Assembly (NCBI GenBank): GCA_018701395.1
Contig: JABIWU010000005.1
Location: forward strand, 16,017 to 80,016
Length of the DNA stretch: 64,000 nt
Direction: 5' to 3'
Source of the DNA: Phycisphaerae bacterium
GTDB taxonomy: Bacteria; Planctomycetota; Phycisphaerae; Phycisphaerales; SM1A02
Shown: in pieces, positions 53,409 to 61,793 of the stretch
Numbering within the stretch: the first letter of the stretch is position 1
Layout of the letters: every line of letters starts with the position of its first letter
The notes under the pieces: model-generated
Databases searched by the model: none
What the model was told of the DNA's origin: nothing
What the model saw: the letters and a program-made list of their open reading frames with translations, nothing else
Made by a program: the position numbers and the translations under genes

Positions 53409-54653
53409 TCAAGTTGCATCCGTAAATATCATTTTATCTTGTAGATTGTCGAAAATTTTCTTTTCTAAAGCCATATTTCCAAGTACGTGCATCCTGTCTG
53501 AATTCTCAAATTCAATTGTGATATCTTCAGGTCGAACACGTTTGCTCTCTGCAATATCGCAGATTTGCAATTGAATGTCCTCTTCATTTACATTTAGGTT
53601 GAAAATAATTTGATAACAAGCGGAGATGGTCCTTCTTTTGGCAATCGATTCCGAGTTTGCTTGAAAATCTGATTTTTCTTCATCTGATAATCCAGCGCCA
53701 TCTTCCTTGTTTGCTACTCCTTTTTTGCAGAGATCTTGAAAGTAATAATTTACAAGATGACTTGAAACTGGAATATCTAGGTGGTCATTTAGAAATTCAA
53801 ACAATTGGTTTCTCATTATAGTTTCGTTTTCTCGGTTGAAATTACGCTGAAGAGAAAGTTTAATTTGTGCTTTCAAAATGGTTTCATTTGGTGTTCCATA
53901 TTGTTTTAACACTTCATCTATTGGGCTAGGCGTGATTCTTTCTGCAGTGATTTCTTTTAATTCTAGAATTGCTTGTGCTGAATTGATATCAATCGGCACT
54001 GAGATGGAATTTTCACCCTCTTTCAAACATAGCAATGCGCTGCTGGCTTCAATTGAACTAATAGTACCAACAATAAGTGGTTGTTCATTTTTAGGTACTC
54101 GCACTTTGAATTCAGGCAATGAAAACTCGGGTTCTTCATTTCCTCGTATTGTAAGTGTTGCCGTGCATGTGATTTCATCTCCATAGGCAAGTGGGCCACT
54201 GTATTTTTCCCGAGTACCAAAAAAAAGTTGCTGTTCGTATAATTCGCTGGAAACCAGCACGTCATTTACATCAATTTGATGCCGAATAATGGGAATGGAA
54301 TCAACTTCCTTACACTTCACCAGTGGCGCTTCATCAACGATTGCAGAAAATTTGAAGGGTGAATCTTCTTTAAACAATAATGCATCTTCAGTTGGAATAG
54401 GTTTTGGCCCAAAAGCGGACTCTTTATCAAACCGTACCATCGCCTCGTCAAGGCAAATGGTGACTAGAAGCTCATTCATTTTTTTAGCACCATAATCCAA
54501 GCCACCGCTTTTGAGTCTGCTCGAAATGTCGTTTACAAGTTCTGAGGGCACTTCAATATCAAAACGGAAATCGGGTTCCTCAATTGGTTTTATAGCAATT
54601 TTGATTTTTGATGTATCAACTGGTGGTACGGCTGGTGTTGGTGTATCGTTCAT
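53409..54653 (-). CDS. tig: Trigger factor-like chaperone, divergent
   Basis: A 414-residue protein that follows the trigger factor outline: an N-terminal alpha/beta domain with 'PSELVNDISSRLKSGG', a central region where the PPIase would sit ('YGDEITCTATLTIRGNEEPEF'), and a helical C-terminal arm ('DITIEFENSDRMHVLGNMALEKKIFDNL'). The ribosome-docking GFRxGxxP signature of bacterial trigger factor is not recognisable, so ribosome binding is uncertain. Adjacent greA fits a housekeeping role. The call is moderate and could also be an uncharacterised paralogue. Confidence 0.6.
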   Translation of the reverse strand: MNDTPTPAVPPVDTSKIKIAIKPIEEPDFRFDIEVPSELVNDISSRLKSGGLDYGAKKMNELLVTICLDEAMVRFDKESAFGPKPIPTEDALLFKEDSPFKFSAIVDEAPLVKCKEVDSIPIIRHQIDVNDVLVSSELYEQQLFFGTREKYSGPLAYGDEITCTATLTIRGNEEPEFSLPEFKVRVPKNEQPLIVGTISSIEASSALLCLKEGENSISVPIDINSAQAILELKEITAERITPSPIDEVLKQYGTPNETILKAQIKLSLQRNFNRENETIMRNQLFEFLNDHLDIPVSSHLVNYYFQDLCKKGVANKEDGAGLSDEEKSDFQANSESIAKRRTISACYQIIFNLNVNEEDIQLQICDIAESKRVRPEDITIEFENSDRMHVLGNMALEKKIFDNLQDKMIFTDAT

Positions 54654-54712
54654 TAATCTGTCCGAGTATTTTTATCTGTTCTGAGTTAAGGTAAAAAGGG
54701 TATATCTTCGAT

Positions 54713-54718
54713 TATAAT
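54713..54718 (+). promoter_or_regulatory. Consensus -10 box of the sulfotransferase gene (leaderless)
   Basis: A perfect TATAAT ends 6 nt before the ATG (54725); the spacer TGGAAT has no ribosome-binding site. The -35 is not obvious. Confidence 0.55.
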
Positions 54719-54724
54719 TGGAAT

Positions 54725-56200
54725 ATGGCTCAATTTTATACTGAAGAAGAAGCAACGACTGCAATCAAAAAATTTATATCGAAAAAAATGCTCCAATTCG
54801 CAAGACGGAAGGCGCATGAAGCTTTTCGAGTGTACCCAGAGTCTAGACAAATCCGATATCTCATCGCTCATATTGCAGTTGAATTACGTGATTTTAACGC
54901 TGCAACCGGTTTGTTAGAGCAATTAAATGCCGAAGATCCGGGCAAATTTGAGTTGCTGAAATTGTTAACTAATTCTTGGAACGGCGCAGGGTATATGGAC
55001 AAAGCGATTTTGTACACAAATGAGGTACATGAAATAACGGGAAATGAAAAAGAAACACTTTTGACAATCGCTGACATATATGAACGTAACAATAAAATTG
55101 ATCTAGCAAGTGAGACATTGGAGAAACTTTCTAAAGAAACGCTGGCTCAACCAAAGTTCATTAATGTGCAAGCAAGAATTTTGATTTCAAACAAACAGTT
55201 TGAGCAAGCAATTGAGTTAATTGAAAATAATGTAGAGCGCATTGGTGTGGAATGTAATGAACAATCGCTTATTAGCGTGCTGTTTATGCAGACTAAAGCG
55301 TACAACAAACTTGGAGATTACGATATGGCGTGGGCAACAGCGAAAAAAGCCCATGATTTGGATACAACGCCATTTGATATGGATAGATACATGGGTCAAT
55401 TTACAGAAATGCAAGAGTTTATGGTTGGTGGAATGCTCGACGCTCTTGTGAAGGGTCCAGAAACGGACGTTGAACCACTGTTTATAGTTGGAAACCCGAG
55501 AAGTGGGACAAGTTTGTTAGAGCAAATAATGAGCATGCACCCTGATATCGAAAATTGCGGTGAAATGTCAGTTGGCATGCCAATGCAATTAGACGTCTCA
55601 ACATTGGCGGATTCATTTCATAATTGGCCAAACAACTTAGTTGACCTTCGAGAAAATGAAGCAAAAGTGTTATCCGATATGTATTTTGAGGCAGTTGAAT
55701 TTTCTAGGAATGGAGAGAAAATCGTTTCAAATAAAGCACTGAATTTGCCTTTGCAGGTTGGGTTTTTCTCAAAAATAATGCCAAGTTCGCGTGCAATTAT
55801 GTTGCATCGCCACCCACTTGATAATGCTGTTTCTTGTTATACGACAAACCTTTTAGCTGCAGGGCACCCGTACACAAACCGCATTGAAAATCTGGGTAAA
55901 GTTTGGGTCGCGCGAAGAAAAATTGTAGAAATGTGGATGGAACAATTGTCAATCCCAGTAATGGAATTGCATTATGAAAATCTTGTTGCAAATCAGCGGG
56001 ACGAGACTAAAAGGTTGATTTCATTCCTTGGCTTAGAGTGGGATGAAAAATGTATTGAATTTCATAAATCTAAGCGAGTTGCAAAGACTATTAGCTATGA
56101 CCAAGTGAACAAAAAAATGTATTCAACATCGAGCGGCAGATGGAAAAATTATGAAAAGCACCTTGGACCATTAATGGATATAGTGGGCGATTACATGTAA
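54725..56200 (+). CDS. TPR-sulfotransferase fusion protein
   Basis: A 491-residue protein: residues 1-230 are tetratricopeptide-like helical repeats, and residues 250-490 a PAPS-dependent sulfotransferase. The 5'-phosphosulfate loop is 'GNPRSGTSLLEQIM' starting at Gly256; the 3'-phosphate region is 'RAIMLHRHPLDNAVSCY'. No signal peptide is evident, so it should be cytoplasmic. TPR-sulfotransferase fusions are widespread in bacteria and planctomycetes; the acceptor (carbohydrate, protein or lipid) cannot be told. A consensus -10 box ends 6 nt upstream. Confidence 0.88.
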   Translation: MAQFYTEEEATTAIKKFISKKMLQFARRKAHEAFRVYPESRQIRYLIAHIAVELRDFNAATGLLEQLNAEDPGKFELLKLLTNSWNGAGYMDKAILYTNEVHEITGNEKETLLTIADIYERNNKIDLASETLEKLSKETLAQPKFINVQARILISNKQFEQAIELIENNVERIGVECNEQSLISVLFMQTKAYNKLGDYDMAWATAKKAHDLDTTPFDMDRYMGQFTEMQEFMVGGMLDALVKGPETDVEPLFIVGNPRSGTSLLEQIMSMHPDIENCGEMSVGMPMQLDVSTLADSFHNWPNNLVDLRENEAKVLSDMYFEAVEFSRNGEKIVSNKALNLPLQVGFFSKIMPSSRAIMLHRHPLDNAVSCYTTNLLAAGHPYTNRIENLGKVWVARRKIVEMWMEQLSIPVMELHYENLVANQRDETKRLISFLGLEWDEKCIEFHKSKRVAKTISYDQVNKKMYSTSSGRWKNYEKHLGPLMDIVGDYM

Positions 56201-56226
56201 GGCAATTTTTAGGCGGGGAGTAAACA

Positions 56227-56260
56227 TAAAAAAACAGGCCATCCCAAGGGATGACCTGTT
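56227..56260 (-). terminator. Rho-independent terminator of the PEP-CTERM gene
   Basis: On the minus strand, stem AACAGG.CATCCC / GGGATG.CCTGTT (13 bp with one mismatch), loop of 2 nt, followed by seven T. It lies 38 nt after the PEP-CTERM stop. Confidence 0.85.
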
Positions 56261-56297
56261 CGTATTGACTAATTAAAGTCGTAGCGAAATCGTAAAA

Positions 56298-56780
56298 TTA
56301 TTTACGACGACGGCTACCTGCTACACCAGCAAGACCAAGAAGTGCAAGTGCACCTGGTGCTGGAACTCCAGCTACTGTGAAGCTGAATGAAGCAGCACTA
56401 CCTGTGATAGTAGCACTACCTGAACCGATGGCTAAACCGCCAACGAATGAACCCCAGCTCCAACCATCACCGTAACTGTCATGCATTTGTACGTTGTATG
56501 TACCTGATGCAAGATCAAGATTACCAGTAACTGTAGCAAAGTGGCTACTAGTTGATGGGTATGAAACCATTGAAAGGCTTGATGCACCACCGTAATTCAG
56601 CGCGCTTGATGCAATAAACATACTTGCAACTGTAGCACCACCAGAACTGTACACTTCCCATGAGTGTTCTCCAGCCCAACGGTCCAATTCATGAGTAAAG
56701 TTTACTATCGCAGCAGAAGCTGACCCAGCAATACCTGTTGCAGCTGCACCAGCTGCTGTAAGCATAAATCGCTTATTCAT
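56298..56780 (-). CDS. PEP-CTERM-type exported protein
   Basis: A 160-residue exported protein: signal peptide (about 1-23, 'AGAAATGIAGSASA'), a Gly/Ser-rich domain with 'YNVQMHDSYGDGWSWGSFVGG', and the sorting tail 'VPAPGALALLGLAGVAGSRRRK', a short hydrophobic stretch with a basic end. In planctomycetes such tails are processed by exosortase-type enzymes; none is encoded in the window. Start is the ATG with AGAGGA 7 nt upstream. It probably has a long leader (next entry). Confidence 0.88.
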   Translation of the reverse strand: MNKRFMLTAAGAAATGIAGSASAAIVNFTHELDRWAGEHSWEVYSSGGATVASMFIASSALNYGGASSLSMVSYPSTSSHFATVTGNLDLASGTYNVQMHDSYGDGWSWGSFVGGLAIGSGSATITGSAASFSFTVAGVPAPGALALLGLAGVAGSRRRK

Positions 56781-56897
56781 AATAAAATCCTCTATTCTCT
56801 TCTCTGCTTGATCTCGACAAATCAAACGAAATTAACAATTTACTCCCGCTAGTTCAGTGTGTCGACACGTTCCTAGCATTGACAAGTTTTTACGGTA

Positions 56898-57129
56898 CTT
56901 GCCATCCGTTTGTAAGGGGGATTGACATAAGCGTCAAACCATCCTGAGAAAGAGCTAAATTATTCGAGGACCGGCTTTGTGTGCCGTGAGTCTCTTCTCT
57001 CCTCGCCTCAAACGATTTCGCATCTAATTCGCTATTGATTAGACGGGAAAACCCTGAGTTGGCGGAGGGGTCCAGATAGACCCCAAACCACCATGTATGC
57101 AATATGCGTCAATTTAGTAGAGTTGTCAA
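56898..57129 (-). promoter_or_regulatory. Promoter and hairpin-rich leader upstream of the PEP-CTERM gene
   Basis: The roughly 490-nt gap to the next gene has no plausible protein gene. On the minus strand TTGACA (57124-57129) and CATATT (57101-57106) are 17 nt apart, giving a start near 57094 and a leader of about 310 nt. The leader holds hairpins at 57067-57084 (GGGGTC/GACCCC), 57045-57054, 57023-57043 (TCTAAT/ATTAGA), 56965-57005 (CGAGGA/TCCTCG with inner CGGC/GCCG) and 56922-56937 (TTGAC/GTCAA). It may be a cis-regulatory RNA or a separate small RNA. I do not recognise a known riboswitch class. The AT-rich part 57130-57261 shows nothing but the next gene's promoter. Confidence 0.45.
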
Positions 57130-57261
57130 GAGAAATACTTTACTTTTTTTTGAATTAATTGCGAACAATAGTACAATTGTTAATTTAGGTAGAATATACG
57201 CGTTTTAGGTTGTTATCTGAGCTTTATCTTCTGTTTAGAATCCAATTTATTTAGTTAGTGG

Positions 57262-57267
57262 TACTAT
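57262..57267 (+). promoter_or_regulatory. -10-like box of the TPR/CRTAC1 operon (leaderless)
   Basis: TACTAT ends 7 nt before the first ATG of the operon; the spacer TCCGCCT carries no Shine-Dalgarno sequence. Confidence 0.4.
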
Positions 57268-57274
57268 TCCGCCT

Positions 57275-58627
57275 ATGCGACAACCTTTGATTATGGCTCT
57301 AATTTGCATGATTCTTTCGAATTGTAGCGATGGCGATGGAATACTCAGCGAAGAGGGCGACTTTAATACAAACAAAATTCCACTTCCTGCAGTTGGTATC
57401 GCAGTCGACCCCAACGTTTTGTCCTTTTTCACCAAAACCAGTTCTGAGCTAGATGCAGATATTACCAATCCCAAACTTTGGCTAGTACACGGTTCTGCGC
57501 TTTATGCAAATGGTTTTTACGGTCTCGCTGCAGATGCATTTGCTCGTGGATTAGAAATTGATAGTGAGATGAATCAAGCGAGTTATCTTTTGGCAACTGC
57601 ATTATGGCGAGCTAATAAACAAGAAGAAGCAATCGCTGCACTTGAAACTTCTCTAGAACTCATCCCTAAGTATGACATTGGTTGGCGTCTTCTTGCGAAG
57701 TGGCGAGTAGAGAGAGGGGAGTCAGAATTAGCAGAAACCGCAGCAAGGATAGCGTTCAACCTGAATCCAAATAGAATTGGCACAAGGTATGTTCTTTGTC
57801 AATCTTTGATGGACCAATCAAAATATGAAGAGGCGCTCGAATTAATAGAGCAAGTTACAACATTGGACAAGGCACCTCGGTGGATATACAAACTTGCTGC
57901 GAATTGTTACCGACAACTTGGCGCTGTTGAAAAAATGGAATCGGCCCTCGCAATGGAAGGTCCACCGTTTGATGTATGGCCAGACCCAATGTTTCAGCAT
58001 ATTCCATCGTTAATTCGTGGAAAAGAAGAGCTAACAGAATATTCGTTAGAACTATTCAAGGTGAATGGGCCAACGAAGGCGTTGCAACCCCTTATGCGTG
58101 CTTTTGCAATCAATACTGAACATACGGACTTGCGCGTTGCACTTTCGATGGCACTTCAATTTGCGGGCAAATTGCAGCCATCGAAGCAAATTCTCGTCGA
58201 ATTGCAAAGTGAACCAAATTCCAATTATTGGAAGCAATTCGCCAGTATTTCGATTGACTTTAATGAGTTTGAAAAGGCGAAAGAATACATTACAACAGCG
58301 ATTGATTTAGAAGCAAAAGATGCAAATGCGCACGAAATTGCATCGGTCATTGCACAAAAACAAGACCGACTTTCTGATGCAATTTATCACTGGTCCGAAG
58401 CTGGTCGAATTTACACTGATTTAGAGCAATGGTTAAAAGCAGAAATTCCACTCGCCTATGCTGTAGATAAAGGCGCAACAGATCGCGACACTATTCTCCG
58501 TTTAGCCCTTGCGCAGGTGAATGCAGAACATTTCATTCAAGCAAGAACAACAATAAACATACTTTTGGAAATAAATCCAAATGATGTTGATGTTCTTGAA
58601 TTACAGTCGATGTTACCTTTGGAATGA
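57275..58627 (+). CDS. TPR lipoprotein
   Basis: A 450-residue lipoprotein with signal and lipobox 'MILSNCSD' (Cys17), then tetratricopeptide repeats from about residue 60 to the C terminus ('ALYANGFYGLAADAFARGLEID', 'ALWRANKQEEAIAALETSLELIP', and others). It should be anchored outside the cytoplasm and act as a binding scaffold. It is the first gene of an operon; its stop overlaps the CRTAC1 gene's start as ATGA. Confidence 0.87.
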   Translation: MRQPLIMALICMILSNCSDGDGILSEEGDFNTNKIPLPAVGIAVDPNVLSFFTKTSSELDADITNPKLWLVHGSALYANGFYGLAADAFARGLEIDSEMNQASYLLATALWRANKQEEAIAALETSLELIPKYDIGWRLLAKWRVERGESELAETAARIAFNLNPNRIGTRYVLCQSLMDQSKYEEALELIEQVTTLDKAPRWIYKLAANCYRQLGAVEKMESALAMEGPPFDVWPDPMFQHIPSLIRGKEELTEYSLELFKVNGPTKALQPLMRAFAINTEHTDLRVALSMALQFAGKLQPSKQILVELQSEPNSNYWKQFASISIDFNEFEKAKEYITTAIDLEAKDANAHEIASVIAQKQDRLSDAIYHWSEAGRIYTDLEQWLKAEIPLAYAVDKGATDRDTILRLALAQVNAEHFIQARTTINILLEINPNDVDVLELQSMLPLE

Positions 58628-60267
58628 AATATTTTTTGCTAATACTTCCGTGTTTGCTTTTCGCTTGCACAGAAGAGCAACCACCACCAGTCATCTCTAC
58701 AATCGCACCGGAACCTTGGTTTAAAGATGTCGCGTTAGAGTGGGGTGTCGATTTTCAATATCAAAATGGCTCAACTGGTCAATTTCACATAGCAGAAGTT
58801 ACTGGAGGCGCGCCAGCATTGTTCGATTATGACAATGATGGCGACTTAGACCTATATCTTGTGCAGGGACAATTTCCAGGTGGAGATTTGACCAATGTAC
58901 TTTATGAAAATGTTGATGGAAAGTTCGTTGACAGAACAGAGGGGAGTGGCGCGGATGACAAGGGATATGCTATTGGAGTTACAACGGGCGATTTTGACAG
59001 TGATGGCGATGTAGATTTGTATGTCACGAACTTGGGCAGAAATGCGTTACTTCGAAATGATGGCAGAGGAAAATTTACCAATGTCGCAAAAGAAGCCGGA
59101 CTGGAAGACGATGGGTTTTCTGCATGTGCAGCGTTCGGTGATATTGATAACGATGGAGATTTAGATTTAGTCGTGACTAAATATTTGGATTTAGCACGAA
59201 TCACAGATAGGGCGTGTTTCGATTCTCGTTCACTGCGGACGTACTGCAACCCGACAATATACAACGCTCCGATGCATGATTCGCTTTTTCTTAACAACGG
59301 AGAGGGGATATTCAAAGACATTTCTGAAAGCTCTGGTTTAAGTGCGATTGAGGGAACCGGGCTTGGAGTTTTTATTGCAAATATTACAAGCGACAATCTG
59401 CCAGATATTTTTATTGCTAATGATGCAATGCCAGATCGGCTTTGGGTGAACCAAGGTGATGGAACGTTTGTAGATGAGGCGATGAAAAGAAACATCGCAA
59501 TGGATGACACTGGCGTTGCGAAAGCGGGGATGGGCGCAACTCCTGTTGATATTGATCAAGATGGGGATCTTGATGTTTTTGTTACGAACATATTGAGCGA
59601 ATCAGATTCTTTTTACAGAAACGATCGAGAGTTCTTTCAAGACATGACCCGCAAGAGCGGACTTTCAGCAGAATCGCGAGCATACACACGGTGGGGTATT
59701 GTGTTTGCAGATTTCAATAATGATGGCTTGCTAGATCTTTTTGAAACTACTGGCGGTGTTGCGACAGGTTCTCAGATTTATTCAACAGAAGACCCATTAG
59801 CCGAACCAAATTTATTATTCAAACAAGAAGTTGGTGGTCGATTTGTTAAAGTGCAACCTCAGGGAGGTACTCGGGAACTTCTTATTGAAAGTTCCCACGG
59901 GGTGGCAGCAGGGGATATCGACGGTGACGGCGGTGTAGATTTAGTAATAGTCAACACCAACGGCAAAGTAAACATCTTTCGAAATAGCGTTCAAAACCGT
60001 GGAGATTGGGTTTCTTTCCGGGTGCTGAATACGAACAACACAGACGCAATAGGTGCACAAGTTGAAATTATTTTAGATGACGGCTCCCGTCAATTTGCAC
60101 AGGTACAAACTGCTAAGGGGTACGCTTCAGCGCATTCTCCAAAAATACATTTTGGCCTAGGAAAAAAGAATATAAATGAAGCTATTATTACTTGGGTCGA
60201 TGGCAAAAAAACAACGATTGAATCGCCAAAAATTGGTGTGGAGCATTCGGTTAAATATGCCGAGTAA
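58624..60267 (+). CDS. CRTAC1-type lipoprotein with FG-GAP/VCBS repeats and ASPIC/UnbV domain
   Basis: A 547-residue lipoprotein (lipobox 'LLFACTE', Cys15). It contains seven or so FG-GAP-like repeats with calcium-binding loops ('FDYDNDGDLDLYLV', 'GDFDSDGDVDLYVTN', 'GDIDNDGDLDLVVT', 'VDIDQDGDLDVFVTN'), forming a beta propeller, and ends with the ASPIC/UnbV domain ('AIGAQVEIILDDGSRQFAQVQ', 'INEAIITWVDGKKTTI'). This family resembles the vertebrate cartilage acidic protein 1. Its function in bacteria is unknown. It pairs with the TPR gene before it, and a second such pair follows. Confidence 0.92.
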   Translation: MKYFLLILPCLLFACTEEQPPPVISTIAPEPWFKDVALEWGVDFQYQNGSTGQFHIAEVTGGAPALFDYDNDGDLDLYLVQGQFPGGDLTNVLYENVDGKFVDRTEGSGADDKGYAIGVTTGDFDSDGDVDLYVTNLGRNALLRNDGRGKFTNVAKEAGLEDDGFSACAAFGDIDNDGDLDLVVTKYLDLARITDRACFDSRSLRTYCNPTIYNAPMHDSLFLNNGEGIFKDISESSGLSAIEGTGLGVFIANITSDNLPDIFIANDAMPDRLWVNQGDGTFVDEAMKRNIAMDDTGVAKAGMGATPVDIDQDGDLDVFVTNILSESDSFYRNDREFFQDMTRKSGLSAESRAYTRWGIVFADFNNDGLLDLFETTGGVATGSQIYSTEDPLAEPNLLFKQEVGGRFVKVQPQGGTRELLIESSHGVAAGDIDGDGGVDLVIVNTNGKVNIFRNSVQNRGDWVSFRVLNTNNTDAIGAQVEIILDDGSRQFAQVQTAKGYASAHSPKIHFGLGKKNINEAIITWVDGKKTTIESPKIGVEHSVKYAE

Positions 60268-60278
60268 CTGTAGTATCA

Positions 60279-61766
60279 ATGGCAATTGAACAAAAAACTC
60301 GACTGGTTATTATCGTAACTGATGGTCCGTTATTTATAGGTCAACCCAAAAGCATTGCCGGAAGAAATGTTATTCATGTTCCTGTCGCATCTCCGCGGAT
60401 TCCAATCGCAACTGTAGCAACCACAATAGCCACTGGGGTAAATCCAAATACGCATGGCATCGGTGCAGCATTAACCGTTGACTGCGAAACAATGCAAGTT
60501 CGAGACACGCTAGCATCAGACAGGCGCTTTCAAGCATTTTGGACAGAATCTGGCAGATCCGGAATGAAGATTGAACTTATAAATTGGCCCGCTACAAATG
60601 GTGACCCAGATGTAATAACTAATTTTCCAGATGATGTCTTTGCAAAAGCTGAAACATGTTTAGGAAATGACATTCTCGGTTTTGTACTGCCAACTACCCT
60701 TAACGAAACCATTACTGAAGAGTTTATTCTAAGCCAAGAGAGACAATTACATTCGTTTCTAAATCGATTGTCGAAGGAAACTAAAGTTTTAATTGTGCAT
60801 AAGATGACAGATGAAAACGGGAAACTTTCTGATGATTCTCACCCACTCAGTGCAGCATTATTGATTGAGGGTGTGGAATTTGAAACAAATCGCGCGACAT
60901 TTTTAGAGTCTATTGGTGGGTCAGTTTATCTTCTTGCGGATTTGCCCTGCCCAATGGGTGTTCGATTGCCGGCTTGGAGTTTTCTAGATCAAGAGTTAGT
61001 GCGAGCAAAAAATAGATCATTTCCAATTGCAGTTTTGTCTGATGCAACAGATTGGGATTTATTAATTACTGCTTTAAAAGCAAAAGCGCGAGATGGGTGT
61101 AAAGAAAGTCTAAAAAGCATATCGGTATTGATCCACAGATTTTCTACCCTGATGTATTGCTCATATAAATCAAAACATTGGAAAAACTTAGAAAACAATA
61201 GCTTAAATTTAGTTCAACTTAGAGGCAAAGCAGTCGAGTGTTGGATGAATGTAATTAGTTTGCACCAGCAAAATAAACTTGAAGAGGCGCGTGAAATAAT
61301 TGGCCACATGAAACAACATTTTCAGAATAATGCTGTTACAAAAATTGCAGAAAGTTTGCAGTTGATTGATGGTGACCAAGAATCGGTAAGAGAAAAACTA
61401 CAAGGAATTGTTCCGACTAAGGTAGCCGTACAGGCGTCACTTGGTACCTTGGGCAGATTGTCTTTGCGAGTTGGGCTTGATGACTTGGGAATCCGTGCGA
61501 TTGAACTTGCGTTAAAAACAAAAAATGCAATCCCTGCAGACAGAGCAGCGTTGGCTGCATTCTATTTTTCAAAGGATGAATTTGAATCTGCATTAAGTGC
61601 ACTTGGTAGGGTTGGCTTACAAGGCGGAGAGATTACATGGCAATCACTCCGATTGAAGATACTTGTAGAACTTGAAATAAAAGACGAATCGAAGCTTGTA
61701 GCGCAAAGGATTTTAAAAAAACAGCCAAACAATGTGCTTGCATTAGAGATTTTGAAAAATGCATAA
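60279..61766 (+). CDS. Degenerate alkaline phosphatase-fold protein with TPR-like tail
   Basis: A 495-residue protein. Residues 1-280 resemble the alkaline phosphatase/phosphodiesterase family often fused to TPRs in planctomycetes: 'VASPRIPIATVATTIATGVNPNTHGIG' (in parts) matches the SP..TSIATG..P..HGI nucleophile region, and 'RFQAFWTESGRSGMKIELINWPAT' the following helix. However, the early DxxD metal site, the DHG motif and the late His ligands are not recognisable. Residues 300-495 form helical repeats. No signal peptide is seen. It is probably a non-catalytic relative, in the operon with TPR and CRTAC1 genes. Confidence 0.65.
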   Translation: MAIEQKTRLVIIVTDGPLFIGQPKSIAGRNVIHVPVASPRIPIATVATTIATGVNPNTHGIGAALTVDCETMQVRDTLASDRRFQAFWTESGRSGMKIELINWPATNGDPDVITNFPDDVFAKAETCLGNDILGFVLPTTLNETITEEFILSQERQLHSFLNRLSKETKVLIVHKMTDENGKLSDDSHPLSAALLIEGVEFETNRATFLESIGGSVYLLADLPCPMGVRLPAWSFLDQELVRAKNRSFPIAVLSDATDWDLLITALKAKARDGCKESLKSISVLIHRFSTLMYCSYKSKHWKNLENNSLNLVQLRGKAVECWMNVISLHQQNKLEEAREIIGHMKQHFQNNAVTKIAESLQLIDGDQESVREKLQGIVPTKVAVQASLGTLGRLSLRVGLDDLGIRAIELALKTKNAIPADRAALAAFYFSKDEFESALSALGRVGLQGGEITWQSLRLKILVELEIKDESKLVAQRILKKQPNNVLALEILKNA

Positions 61767-61793
61767 TGCTCTAGTTTCTCTTTATGTAGTAGT

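Noticed and set aside
56890..57102. 70-codon minus-strand frame in the PEP-CTERM leader
   Set aside because: No ribosome-binding site, no recognisable motif, and it coincides with the hairpin cluster, which better explains the sequence.
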